Assembly: GCA_030035585.1 (NCBI GenBank)
Contig: CM057473.1
Coordinates: forward strand, 12,698,501 to 12,762,500
DNA from: Dugong dugon
Taxonomy: Eukaryota; Chordata; Mammalia; Sirenia; Dugongidae
Length of the DNA stretch: 64,000 nt
Direction of reading: 5' to 3'
The position numbers and the translations under genes are program-made. How positions within the stretch are numbered: position 1 is the first letter of the stretch; each line of letters opens with the position of its first letter. Shown here in pieces: positions 35,283 to 46,538 of the stretch. Below the pieces are notes generated by a model, which was not told the DNA's origin, searched no databases, and saw nothing but the letters and a program-made list of their open reading frames with translations.

Positions 35283-36414
35283 CCTGAAGGCTAACAAGGA
35301 GGCATGGGATAGGACATAGGCACTTGCTCTGAAAATCATGCTAAATATTGATGTGCCAATTGTTTAGCATTTTATGGAAAATTAAGTCACATGGAGGAAA
35401 AACAAGGAGGTGGAAATAAGTGAAAGAGCGAAGGAGATAGAAAACACTGAGTGAATGAAGCGTTAGCTTTCCGTTCCCTGGGAAAGTAATTCATCAAGAT
35501 ATGGCAGTCCCTATGGCGAGTGGGACAGATCTGCAGGTCCCATAATCAAATCTCTCTAATTATTGCCTCTTACTTGCTTATCCCAAGCTGAAGCTCCTCA
35601 GGCCTGCTATACCCCCTAATTCCATTAAATAATAAAACTGCGCAGGCTAAGGGACTGTTCATCGGTGACATAAAAATTTTGTTTGGTCAGGAGGAAGTTG
35701 TTTTGTTTTTGCATCAACAGGACAAAAGGCCCTAAGACATTTCTATTTCCTTTTTACTTGTCTCTGTCCTCCTCCAGACAAGAATTATACAACGCGATTA
35801 ACCATACTCTTTTCACAAATATAAGTCAATGGATAAGTATGCATCAGTTGGCATGTCTATATCAATTATAAAATTAAATGTTTCAATGGAAAAATCAAAG
35901 TTCAATTCATTAACATTTTTGATAGCTACTATTAGTATTTTTCTCATCTAAATCAGGATATGTATTTTTGTACTTACTTTTTTTGGGGGACTGGTATATG
36001 TTGCTACTATATATGCACATGGTGTAAAGCTGGAAGTCTTTAATGCATGAATACTTAGATGCAACAATATTCTCCACATTATTTGTCATCTTTTTGTTGG
36101 CTAATTAAAACCGTTATTCAGTCTGACTCTTTCTGACAAATACATTCATTAAGGAAGGAAAAGTGTTGTCTGGATTCATAAAGAAATAACCCCACATCTT
36201 GATGAATTACATTCCCAGGGAATGGAAAGTTAACTCTTCATTCATTCAGTGTTTTCAATCTCCTTGACTCATTTGCTTATTTCTACCTCTTTATTTTTCC
36301 TCCATGTGACTTAATTTTCCATAAAATTCTAAACAATTTGCAGATCAATATTTAGCATCATTTTTCAGAACAAGTGATTATGTCTTACCCCATGCCTCCT
36401 TGTCAGCCTTCAGG
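35283..36414. repeat. Inverted repeat: 222-bp arms around a 687-bp spacer
   Basis: Arm 35283-35504 and the reverse complement of arm 36192-36414 are colinear over about 222 bp with roughly 26 differences (about 88% identity) and one 1-bp indel. The longest shared blocks include 'attttatggaaaattaagtc' and 'acatggaggaaaaa'. Outer and inner boundaries are abrupt. The spacer is AT-rich with no transposase and no recognised repeat. No flanking target-site duplication is seen. Confidence 0.93.
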
Positions 36415-36628
36415 AAAAGTCTCCCTGGAGGTCCTAGAAGTGAAATACATGGAAAATCTATTAAATATTTACTTGATCTGTACAAGCAGAAATATTATAG
36501 GTCATGTGAACCACAGTCTAACTTGAATCACCAAAACAGAGTTAATTCCCTGACTCGAGCCAGTTAACAGACCTACAACCCCTTGAATGAAGGGGAGGCC
36601 AGGTCTCCTTGAGGAAGGACCTCACTTA

Positions 36629-38783
36629 TTGTTATTGTTGTTGTTAGGTGCTGTCAAGTAGGTTCCAACTCATAGTGACTCTATGTAAAACAGAATGAAA
36701 CACTGCCTTGTCTTGACCCATCCTCACAATCATTGCTTTGTTTCAACAATTGTTACAGCCACTATGTCAACCCATCTCATTGAGGGTCTTCCTCTTTTTC
36801 TCTGACTGTCTACATTACCAAGCATGATGATCTTCTCCAGGGACTGGTCCCTCCTGATAACAAGTCCAAAGTATGTGAGATGTAGTCTCGCCATCCTCAC
36901 TTCTAAGGAGCTTTCTGATAGTACTTCTTCCAAGACAGATTTGTTCATTCTTCTAGCAGTTCATTGTACATTCAGTATTCTTTAACAATGCCGTAATTCA
37001 AATACATCATCTCTTCTTCTGTCTTCCTTATTCACTGTCCAGCTTTCACATGCATTTATGAAGCAATTGAAAATACAATGGCTTGGGTTAGGTGCACCTT
37101 AGTCCTCAATGGTATTGTGATGGCTCAGATTGTGTGTCAACTTGACTGGGCCATGAGTCTCAGCATTTATATGTGATCACTCCCATGATTGTCTATGCTG
37201 TGAGCAGCCAATTAGTTGAAAGGGAGTTTCCTTGGTGGTGTGGCCTGCATCTAAATATAAGCAGACGTTCTGGCTTTTTTTTTACTCTGAATCCTTTGGC
37301 TGCCTCCTGTTCGTCTGACCTCAGGCTCTTGGGACTTGAGCTATCAGTTTATCTGCTGATCCTGGAATTTGTCGATCTTTACAACCTGTGAGTGGAGTCC
37401 TGTTTTCCAACCTGCCAATCTTGGGTTTGCCAGCCCCTGCAGCTTTGTGAGTCAGGAGACGCTTCTATCCTAATCCATAGACCTGGGACATTTCAACCTC
37501 TACAGTTGCATGAGCTGTTTCTTTGATATAAATCTCTCTCTGTATGTATTTATATGCTTTACTGGTTTTGCTTCTCTAGAGAACCAAGCCTAAGACAGGC
37601 ATATTTGCTTTTTAACACTTTAAAGAGGTCTTCTGTAGCAGATTTGCCCAGTGCAATGCATTGTTTGATTTCTTAACTGCTGCTTCAGTGAGTGTTGATT
37701 GTGGATCCAAGTAAAATGAAATCTTTGACAACTTCAATCTTTTCTCTGTTTATCGTGATGTTGCTTATTGTTCCAGTTGTGAGGGTTTTTTGTTTCTTTA
37801 TGTTGAGGTGTAATCCTTACTGAAGTCTGGGCTCTTTGATCTTCACCAGTAAGTACTTCAAGTCCTCTTCATTTTCAGCAAGCAGGGTTGTATCATCTGC
37901 ATATCTCAGGCTGCTTATGAGTCTTCCTCCAATCCTGATGCCCCATTCTTCTTCATATAATCCAGCTTCTCGGATTATTTGCTCAGCATACAGATTGAAT
38001 AAGTATAGTGAAAGGATACAGCCCAGATGCACACCTTTTCTTAAGCTAAACCCTTAGTATCCCCCGTTCTCTTCAAATGACTGCCTTTTGATTGATATAT
38101 AGGTTCCTCATGAGCACAATTAAATGTTCTGGAATTCCCATTCTTCGCAATGTTATCCGTAATTTGTTATGATCCACTTCGTCAAATGCCTTTGTATAGT
38201 CAATGAAACACAGGTAAGCATCGTTTTGGTATTCTCTGCTTTCAGCCAAGATCCATCTGACATCAGCAATGATATCCCTAGTTCCATGCCCTCTTCTGAA
38301 TCAAGCTTGAACTTCTGGCAGTTCTCTATAGATGTACCACTGCAACCATTTTTGAATGATCTACAGAAAATTTTACTTGAGTGTGATACTAATGATACTG
38401 TTTGATAATTTCCACATTCGTTTGGATCACCTTTCTTTACAATAGGCATAAATATGGATCTCTTCAGTCGGTTGGCCAGGTAGCTGTCTTCTAGGTTTCT
38501 TAGCATAGATGAGTGGGCACCTCCAGTGCTGCATCTGTTTGTTGAAACGTCTCACTTGGTATTGTGTCAATTCCTGGGGCCTTGTTTTTTGCCATTGTCT
38601 TCAGTGCAGCTTAGACCTCTTCCTGCAGTACCATCTGTTCCTGATCATATGCTAATTCCTGAAGTGACTGAATGTCAATCAATTCTTTCAGGTATAGTGA
38701 CTCTGTGTATTCCTTCCATCTTCTTTTGATACTTCCTGGGTCATTTAATATTTTCTCTGTAGAATCCTTCAATATTGTAATAC
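36629..38783 (-). pseudogene. RTE-class LINE with degenerate reverse transcriptase
   Basis: Minus-strand RTE retrotransposon, 5'-truncated. The 3' end (36629-37115) is followed by a solo LTR insertion and then reverse-transcriptase coding sequence. 37817-38032 encodes 'GCILSLYLFNLYAEQIIREA' and the catalytic 'LRYADDTTLLAE' motif. 38153-38506 encodes 'MPIVKKGDPNECGNYQTVSL', the RTE form of RT motif 2. 38611-38817 encodes 'GSIKRRWKEYTESLY'. 36730-36948 holds the C-terminal 'KRGRPSMRWVDI'. These pieces are in several frames with stops, so the gene is dead. The pattern is that of RTE/BovB-like LINEs, which copy themselves by target-primed reverse transcription and are the likely partner of the SINEs here. 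Confidence 0.88.
37116..37597 (+). mobile_element. Solo LTR inserted in the RTE LINE
   Basis: Starts 'tgtgatggctcagattgtgt' and ends 'aaccaagcctaagaca', the same family as 30625-31090. Flanks 'ggtat' (37111-37115) and 'ggcat' (37598-37602) differ at one base. RTE sequence is colinear on both sides. Confidence 0.88.
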
Positions 38784-38935
38784 AGATAGATTTTGGAAAA
38801 TGGCAGTAGATTATCATAAATTTAAGCAGGTGGTGACCCCAACTGCAGTTGGTGTTCTGGATGTGATTTCATTGCTTGAGCAAATTAATTCATGTCCTAG
38901 TACCACAATGTGCTGGACTTCTGACCCAGAACTGT
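38784..38935 (+). pseudogene. Endogenous retrovirus pol (RT) scrap
   Basis: In the frame starting at 38794 the plus strand reads 'WKMAVDYHKFKQVV', then 'VISLLEQIN', which I recognise as the beginning of a gammaretrovirus-like RT domain of class I ERVs. Only about 45 codons remain, with no catalytic motif and no flanking gag or env. It abuts the RTE LINE on one side and an MLT1-like LTR on the other. Confidence 0.75.
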
Positions 38936-38950
38936 GAGCGAATCAGTGAT

Positions 38951-39366
38951 TCTAGGGATTGACTTGTGTCACCCAAAAAAGACATATGGAATTCATAAGC
39001 CCCTGTGCCTTTGAATGCTATTTTATTTGAAAATAGTGCCTTCACAGATATAATTAGTTAACATGAGGTCATACTGGAGAAGGGTGGACCGCAATTTTGT
39101 ATGACTGATGTCCTTATAAGAAAAGACACAAAGATAGAGAGACACACAGGCAGAACACCATGTGATTATGGAGGCAAAGATTGGAGTGATGCATCTACAA
39201 ACCAAGGAATGCCAAGAAGTTCTGGACACCATGTGAAGCTAGGAAGAGAAAAAGAACAATTCTATCCAGAGTCTCTGAGGAAGGAAGACCTGGATGAAAC
39301 CTTAAATTTGGACTTCTAGCTTCCAGAATAGTTAGAGAATGAATTTCTATTTTTAAGCCACCCAAA
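38951..39366 (+). mobile_element. MLT1-like (ERVL-MaLR) LTR
   Basis: 'gacatatggaattcataagc', 'aattagttaacatgaggtca', 'gactgatgtccttataagaa', 'aacaccatgtgattatggag' and 'ttggacttctagcttccaga' follow the MLT1 order closely, ending at 'taagccacccaaacc'. Confidence 0.85.
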
Positions 39367-39369
39367 CCA

Positions 39370-39470
39370 AAAGGAAACCTGTTGATGACAAGTTTGATTC
39401 TGATTCATAGCAACTCTAGAGAACAGAGTAGATATGCCCCACAGGAGGCAACAGGTTTGGTTTTTGGTTT
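39370..39470 (-). mobile_element. AfroSINE fragment with inverted tail end
   Basis: 'gattctgattcatagcaac' and 'cagagtagatatgccccaca' match the minus-strand SINE 3' half. It then jumps to 'caacaggtttggtttttgg', which is sense-strand SINE tail. A local rearrangement or twin-primed insertion could explain this. Confidence 0.6.
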
Positions 39471-40440
39471 GAGATGTTTTCCTGGAGAAATGGATAATCT
39501 TATGTTATTTATCTGTATGGATGTATTAGATCCACTATAGGACTGAAAGAGCCCAGACCACACCTCAGCTTCTGAACATCAGAAATATAAACACCCTATG
39601 AAAGAAGGTTATGATAGCCTCTTAATGGTCTAGAAGTTCCACTCACCCTCCTACTCCTACAAATATCTTGATGAAATTTGAAGATTTTCTTTTATAAATG
39701 ATTACTCTTGGCACATATAAATTAATATCATTATGTTTTAGTTTATTGATATAGAGTGTATTTCTCAAATCTACTTATTGTGCTTTGAACTGGTTTGGTT
39801 AAAGAAACAAACATTTATCCTTCCATTAATTTATCTGAAGCATTTGTAATTGTCAACATTTTACTATTATTGACTAAAAAATTGATATCTCATAGTTGCA
39901 CAGTAACATTTAGTTTAATCACTTGAGGCATATATAATTTCAGATTATGATTTGTTGATCTCCCCCAGTCTAGTCTCCCTAGTCTACACAACATTTTGGA
40001 CATGATGTAGAACCAATGTTTCTCATCATCTGCTTATGCTACTCCTGTTCTCAAAATTCTTCACCAATACAAGGAAATAACAAGTCATCTTCTTTTGTCT
40101 ACTCAAGTCCTGATAAATCTTTTAAGGTGAAAATCAGGTATCATTCCTGCCCTGAAAATTTTATATTTATTCAGGTCTACACTATATTTTATACAAACAG
40201 AAATAGAATAGTATTGTAATTCTGTTCATTTGCACAGGAAAAATGTGCTTACTGATACAACCAGGGACATATGAGATAATAATCTAAGCTACCTACATTT
40301 AACTAATTCAATTTAAAATGTAGGAGAAAGTAAGAAATGAGATAGGGGAGATGCCAAATCTAGGCATTATTCAGTTCCTGTGAGCCAATGAGTTTTTTCT
40401 ACTGAGTCTAATACCAAAACTCTTTGGAATAATTCAATTC
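39471..40440. other. Unrecognised AT-rich sequence
   Basis: No gene or named repeat. Confidence 0.5.
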
Positions 40441-40552
40441 TGAAAACCCATTGCTGTAGAGTCCATTCCGAATAATAGCAATCCTATATGACAGAGTAGA
40501 ACTGCCCCATAAGGTTTCCAAGGAGCAGCTGGTGGATTTGAACTGCTGACTG
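40441..40552 (-). mobile_element. AfroSINE 3' part
   Basis: 'aaaacccattgctgtagagt', 'gacagagtagaactgcccca' and 'gcagctggtggatttgaact' on the minus strand. The tRNA-like head is missing. Confidence 0.82.
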
Positions 40553-40799
40553 TTTAGAAAACCTGATTCTTTCTTCTATCCCTTGAAATACTTCATTATT
40601 TTCTCCCTTAATTTTTTTTGTAATACCATGTGTTTTCACTAATGGAAGGTATGTTGATTAAAAGACAAATTCAGAACTCTTATGATTTATACATTTTGAT
40701 ACCCGTTATTTTGGATTACATATGTCCCAGCAGAGCTCAGATGTCATAAATTCTGCTGATATGAGTCAATGATAAATTTTTTTTTTTAATATATATTTT

Positions 40800-41640
40800 A
40801 TTGTACTTCAGGTGAAAGCTTACAGAGCAAATAGTTTCTCATGAAATAGTAGTACACATGTTGTTTTTTGACATTGGTTAACAACCCCACATCGTATTAA
40901 GCCTCTAAATTCTCAACCTTTTTTTTTTTTTTGATGAAAATTACAGATGGCCAAAGATACACTGTTTCAAAAATTTTTACATTCACAGTTCAGTGACATT
41001 GACTACGCTCTTCCAACTGTGCTGTTATTCTCACTTAAGATGAAGGCTTACAGAACAAAATAGTTTTTCATTTAACAGTTACTACACATGTTGCCCTATG
41101 ACAATGGTTAACAATCTCACAGCACATCAAGAATATCCTTACTCCACCTTGTATTCCCTATCACCAGGGGGCTTCCTTGTCCCCATCTGTCTTCTGGACC
41201 TTGTCAGTGGACTATTGTACCTCTTTAGTCTCATTTGTTTATTTATTTATTTATTTATTTTTATTTTATTTAAACACCATTTCAAAACTTTTTACTTACA
41301 CATTTAAGTGATATTGACTATGCTCTTCCAATTGTGCTGCCATTCTCGCCCAAGATGAAGGCTTACAGGACAAAACAGCCTCCCATTTAATACTTATTAC
41401 AAATGTTGCCCTATAGCAGTGGTCAACAATCTCACAATACATCGACAGTGTCCTTATTCAATTTGTGTTCCTTATCATCAGTTTCCTACTCTCCCTCTGC
41501 CTTCTGGCCCTTGTCACCGGACTCCTGTACATCGTTAGTCCCATTTAGTTTTACTGGGGTGTCCATTCCCAGGCTTAACATCGAACCTTGAAGGTAACTT
41601 CACCTCTGAGCTGAAAGGGTGTCTGGGGGCCACACTCTCG
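40800..41640 (-). repeat. Tandem repeat in L1 3' UTR (~315-bp units)
   Basis: The phrase 'aagatgaaggcttacag' at 41037 recurs at 41352 (period 315), each followed by 'acatgttgccctat' or 'aaatgttgccctat' and 'ggt.aacaatctcaca'. An earlier, more diverged unit starts near 40811 ('tgaaagcttacagagcaaat'). So about 2.5 units lie between the poly(A) end and the single-copy 3' UTR. Confidence 0.85.
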
Positions 41641-42285
41641 AGGTTTCTCTAGTATTCTTTAGGCCAGTATATCTGGTCTTCTTTTTTTTTTTTTTTTTTT
41701 TGGGGAGTTAAAATTATGCTCTACATCCTACTCCAGCTCTGCCCAGAACCCTCTGTTGTGATCCTGGTCAGAGGAGTCATTGGTGGTAGCCGGGCACCAT
41801 CCAGCTGTACTGGGCTCAGTCCCGTGGAGGCCTTGGTAGCTGTGGACCATTAGTCCTTTGGACTAATCTTTTCATTGTATCCTGTTCTCTTCGTTCTCCC
41901 TTGTTCCCGAAGGGATGAGATCAGTGGAGTATCTTAGATGGCCGCTCATAGGCTTTTAAGACCCCAGACACTACTCACCAAGGTAGAATGTAGAGCATTA
42001 TCTTTATAAGTAGTGTCATGCCAATTGAGCTAGATGTTCCCCGAGATCATGGTCCCCAGAGCCCTCCGTCCAACAACTCAGTCCCTCGGGGGGTTTGGAT
42101 GTGTCTATAGGGCCTCCATGACCTTTCCTTGTGCAGGTTGTGTTAGTTTCCCCTGTACTATGTACTATCTCATCTCTCACCCAAGTTACCACTTACCTAT
42201 TACCTATTTAGTATTCCCCCCCCCTCCCATCCCTGGTAACCAACAAGGATTGTTACATTTTGCATGTGAATTTTTTCATGGGTTT

Positions 42286-45200
42286 TTACAATAGAGGTCT
42301 CATACAATATTTGTCCTTTTGTGATTGACTTATTTCACTCAGCATGATGTCCTCCAGTTTCATCCATGTTATGAGATGGTTCACCGATTCATTGTTCTTT
42401 CTCGTTGCATAGTACTCCATTGTGTGTATGTACCATAGTTTGTGTATCCATTCGTCTGTTGATGGACATCGAGGTTGTTTCCATCGTTTTGCTATTGTGA
42501 ATAATGCTGCCATGAACATAGGTGTGCATATGTCTATTCGAGTGATGACTCTTATTTCTCTAGGATATATTCCTAGGAGTGGGATTGCTGGATCGAATGG
42601 TACGGCTATTTCTAGCTTTCTGAGGAAACGCCATATCATTTTCCAAAATGGCTGTATCATTTTGCATTCCCACCAGCAGTGTATAAGAGTTCCCGTCTCC
42701 CCGCAGCCCCTCCAACATTTGTTACTTCCAGTGTTTTTGATTCGTGCCAGTAATGCCGGGGTGAGATGGTATCTCATTGTGGTTTTAATTTGCATTTCTC
42801 TAATGGCTAGAGATGGCGAGCATTTCCTCATGGGTCTGTTGGCCATTTGAATGTCTTCCTTGGTGAAGTGTCTGTTCATTTCCTTTGCCCATTTTTTGAT
42901 AGGATTGGTTGTCTTTTTGTTGTAGAGGTGTTGGATTTTCTTGTAGATTATGGAGATTAGACCTTTGTCTGACTTGTACTGTCCAAAAATTTTTTCCCAG
43001 TCTGTAGGTTCTCTTTTAACTCTTTTGGTGAAATCTTTTGAAGAGCATAGATGTTTGATTTTTAGAAGATCCCAATTGTCTAGTTTATCTGTTGGGTTTT
43101 TTGTGTTGATGTTTATGGTTTGTATCCTGTTAATGCCATGTATTAAGGTCTGAAGTGTTGGTCCTATTTTTTCTTCTATGAATTTTATAGTTTGAGGCTT
43201 TATATTCAGGTCTTTGATCCGTTTTGAAGTAGTTTTTGTATATGGTGTGAGGTATGGGTCCTGTTTCATTTTTCTACAAATGGATATCCAGTTTTGCCAA
43301 CACAATTTGTTAAAAAGACTGTCTTTTCCCCATTTGATGTATTTTGGGCCCTTGTCAAAAATCCGGTGACCGTAGGTTGATGGATTTACATCTGAGTTCT
43401 CAATTCTGTTCCATTGGTCAATGTCTCTGTTGTTGTACCAGTACCAGGCTGTTTTGAGTACTGTAGCTGTATAGTAGGTTCTCAAGTCAGGTAGTGTGAG
43501 TCCTCCAACTTTATTCTTCTTCTTCAGTAGTGCTTTACTTATTCGGGGTTTCTTCCCTTTCCATATAAAGTTAATAATTAGTTTTTCCATCTCTTTGAAG
43601 AATGTTGTTGGTATTTGTATCGGAATTGCATTGTATTTGTAGATTGCTTTAGGTAGAATTGCCATTTTCACAACGTTGAGTCTACCTATCCATGAGCATG
43701 GTATGTTTTTCCATTTATGTAGATCCCTTTGGGTTTCATGCAGCAGTGTTTTGTAGTTTTCTTTGTATAGGTCTTTTATATTCCTGGTCAGATTTATTCC
43801 TAAGTATTTTATCTTTTTAGGGGCTATTGAAAATGGTATTTATTTCCTGATCTCCTTTTCATCGTTCTCTTTACCGGTGTATAGGAATCCAACTGATTTT
43901 TGAATGTTTATCTTGTATCCTGCTACTCTGCTGAATCTTTCTATTAGTTCCAGTAAATTTCTCGTGAAGTCTTTAGGGTTTTCTATGTATAGTATCATAT
44001 CATCTGCAAACAGGGAGAGTTTAACTTCTTCATTACCAATTTGGATGCCCTTTATTTCTTTCTCTTGCCTTACTGCTCTAGCTAGAACTTCCAGCACAAT
44101 GTTAAATAGGAGTGGTGATAAAGGGTATCCTTGTCTTGTTCCTGTTTTCAGGGGGAATGTTTTCAGCCTTTCTCCATTAAGAATGATGTTGGCTGTTGGT
44201 TTTGCATAGATGCCCTTTATTATGTTGAGAAATTTCCCTTCTATACCTATTTTATTGAGAGCTTTTATCAGGAATGGGTGTTGGACTTTGTCAAATGCCT
44301 TTTCTGCATCAATTGAGATAATCATGTGATTTTTTTCTTTCCTTTTATTTATGTGGTGGATTACGTTGATGGATTTTCTAATGTTAAACCATCCTTGCAT
44401 GCCTGGTATGAATCCTACTTGGTCGTGGTGTATTATGTTTTTGATATGATACTGAATTCTATTGGCTAGAATTTTGTTCAGAATTTTTGCATCTATATTC
44501 ATGAGAGATATTGGTCTGTAATTTTCTTTTTTTGTGATGTCTTTGCCTGGTTTTGGTATCAGCGTTATGCTGGCTTCGTAGAATGAATTTGGAAGTGTTG
44601 CTTCCTCTTCTATGCTCTGAAATAACCTGAGTAGAACTGGTACGAGCTCTTCTGTAAATGTTTTGTAGAATTCTCCAGTGAAGCCATCTGGGCCAGGGCT
44701 TTTTTTGGTTGGGAGTTTTTTGATTACCTTTTCAATCTCTTCTCTTGTTATGGGTCTGTTCAGATTTTCAATATCACTTTGTTGTAGTTTGGGTAGGCCG
44801 TATGTTTCTAGAAATTTATCCATTTCCTCTAGGTTTTCAAATTTGTTGGAATATAGTTTTTCATAATATTCTGTTATAATCCTTTTTATTTCAGTTGGGT
44901 CTGTTGTAATGTCCCCCATTTCATTTCTTATTTGGGTTATTTGTGCCCTCTGCTGTTTTTCTTTTGTCAGTCTGGCCAGTGGTTTGTCGATTTTGTTGAT
45001 TCTTTCAAAGAACCAACTTTTGGTTTTGTTGATTCTTTGTATTGTTTATCTGTTCTCTATTTCATTGATTTCTGCTCTGATCTTTACTATTTCCTTTCTT
45101 CCGGTGGTTGTAGGCTTTTTTTGTTGTTCTCTTTCTATTTGTTTGAGTTCTGTAGTTAATGTTTTGATTTTGTCCCTTTCTTCTTTTTTGATATGTGCAT

Positions 45201-46107
45201 CTGTTGCTATAAATTGTCCTCTGAGGACTGCCTTTTCTGTGTCCCAAAGGTTTTGGTATGATGTGTTTTCATTTTCATTTGATTCTAAGAATTTTTTAAT
45301 TCCATCTCTGATTTATTCTATTACCCATTGATGTGTAAGCAGATTATTATTCAGTTTCCATGTGTTTGATTTTTTTTCCTTGCTCTTTCTAGTGTTAATT
45401 TCTACCTTGATGGCATTGTGGTCAGAGAAGATACTGTGAATTATCTCAGCATTTTGGATCTTGTTGAGGATTGCTCTGTGGCCTAAGATGTGGTCTATTC
45501 TGGAGAACGTTCCATGTGCGTTGGAAAAGAATGTGTACTTTGCAGCGGTTGGATGGATTGTTCTATATATGTCTATGAGGTCCAGTTGGCTGATTGTGTC
45601 CTTTAGGTCTTCTGTATCTTTGCTGAGTTTCTTTTTAGTTGTTCTGTCCTTTACTGAGAGTGGTGTGTTGAAGTCTCCTACTATTATTGTGGAACTGTCA
45701 ATTTCTCTTTTCAGTGCTGTTAGAGTTTGTTTTATGTATTTTGGAGCCCTGTCATTGGGTGCATAGATATTTATTATGGTTATGTCTTCATGATGGATCA
45801 TCCCCTTAATCATTATATAGTGTCCTTCTTTGTCTTTTATGGTAGATTTTGTTTTAAAGTCTATTTTATCTGAGATTAGAATTGCCACTCCTGCTCTTTT
45901 TTGATAGTTGTTGGCTTGATATATTTTTTTCCAACCTTTGATTTTTAATAAATTCACATCTTCATTTCTAAGGTGTGTCTCTTGTAGATAGCAAATAGAT
46001 GGATCCTGTTTTCTTATCCATTCTGCCACTCTCCGTCGCTTTATGGGTGCATTGAGTCCATTTACGTTCAGTGTAATTATTGATAGATGTGAGTTTGTTG
46101 CTGTCAT
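42286..46107 (-). pseudogene. L1 ORF2: endonuclease / reverse transcriptase, three in-frame stops
   Basis: ORF2p nicks target DNA and reverse-transcribes L1 RNA at the nick. From ATG at 46107 to the stop at 42286-42288 there are 1273 codons in one frame, close to the 1275 of human ORF2. In-frame TAA stops break it at codon 265 (45315-45313), 354 (45048-45046) and 756 (43842-43840). No frameshift is present. The endonuclease keeps N14, E43, Y115, D145, N147, D205, D229 and H230. The RT keeps 'FADD' with D702 and D703. A C-terminal Cys-rich motif C-x3-C-x7-H-x4-C spans codons 1131-1148. The usual Cys of the RT phrase 'RQGCPLSP' is Tyr here. The start was chosen because it gives the standard 'NVNGLNAP' spacing. 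The protein cannot be made whole. Confidence 0.95.
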
Positions 46108-46295
46108 TTTGTAGTGCTTTTTTTTGTGATGCTGAAGTTTTCTTTGTTCTTCTTACTCTCTTGTGCTGAGTTCCTTTTGTTTGTGTATTTTGTGTTCATT
46201 TCTTTTGTTTTTGTAGGTTTTGTTTTTATTGAGACTTTATGTTTTTCGTCTTTATTTTTATGAGTTGGTTTGTTAACTTTTTTTGTGGTTACCAT
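46104..46295 (-). CDS. Small Lys-rich ORF overlapping the ORF2 start (speculative)
   Basis: 63 codons from ATG at 46295, rich in Lys and Thr ('KNKDEKHKVSIKTKPTKTK'). Its TGA (46106-46104) overlaps the ORF2 ATG (46107-46105) as ATGA, an arrangement used elsewhere for termination-reinitiation. The spacer is A-rich on the sense strand, so a Lys-rich ORF can arise by chance. No homolog is known to me. Listed because of its position, not its composition. Confidence 0.25.
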   Translation of the reverse strand: MVTTKKVNKPTHKNKDEKHKVSIKTKPTKTKEMNTKYTNKRNSAQESKKNKENFSITKKSTTK

Positions 46296-46538
46296 GAATT
46301 TTACCCTTATCTTTATAATTTTGAAGCAGTCTACCGTTACTTGGTATCGCCTTCCCTTCTTCTCTTTTAGAAGGTTCTATACCTATGCCGTTTGTTCCCT
46401 CTTTCATTGTTTTGATGTTGTTGTCATCCTTTGATTGATTTCTCTGATTCCCTGTTGTATATCTTTTGTTTTTGGAAAGTCGTCTGTAGTTCAGTTCCTA
46501 GAATGGTATCTGGTTCATGTTAACCTGCGTCCTAGGTC
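46108..46538 (-). other. L1 inter-ORF spacer (431 bp)
   Basis: Human L1 has about 63 bp between ORF1 and ORF2 and mouse about 40. Here ORF1 stops at 46539 and ORF2 starts at 46107. The sense strand is A-rich in its second half. It contains the short overlapping ORF noted separately. Confidence 0.85.

Noticed and set aside
35283-36414. DNA transposon with 222-bp terminal inverted repeats
   Set aside because: No target-site duplication, no typical terminal bases and no transposase. Reported only as an inverted repeat.
44909-45331. 140-codon plus-strand membrane-protein-like ORF
   Set aside because: Antisense shadow of L1 ORF2. The Phe/Leu/Ser-rich composition comes from the A-rich sense strand.
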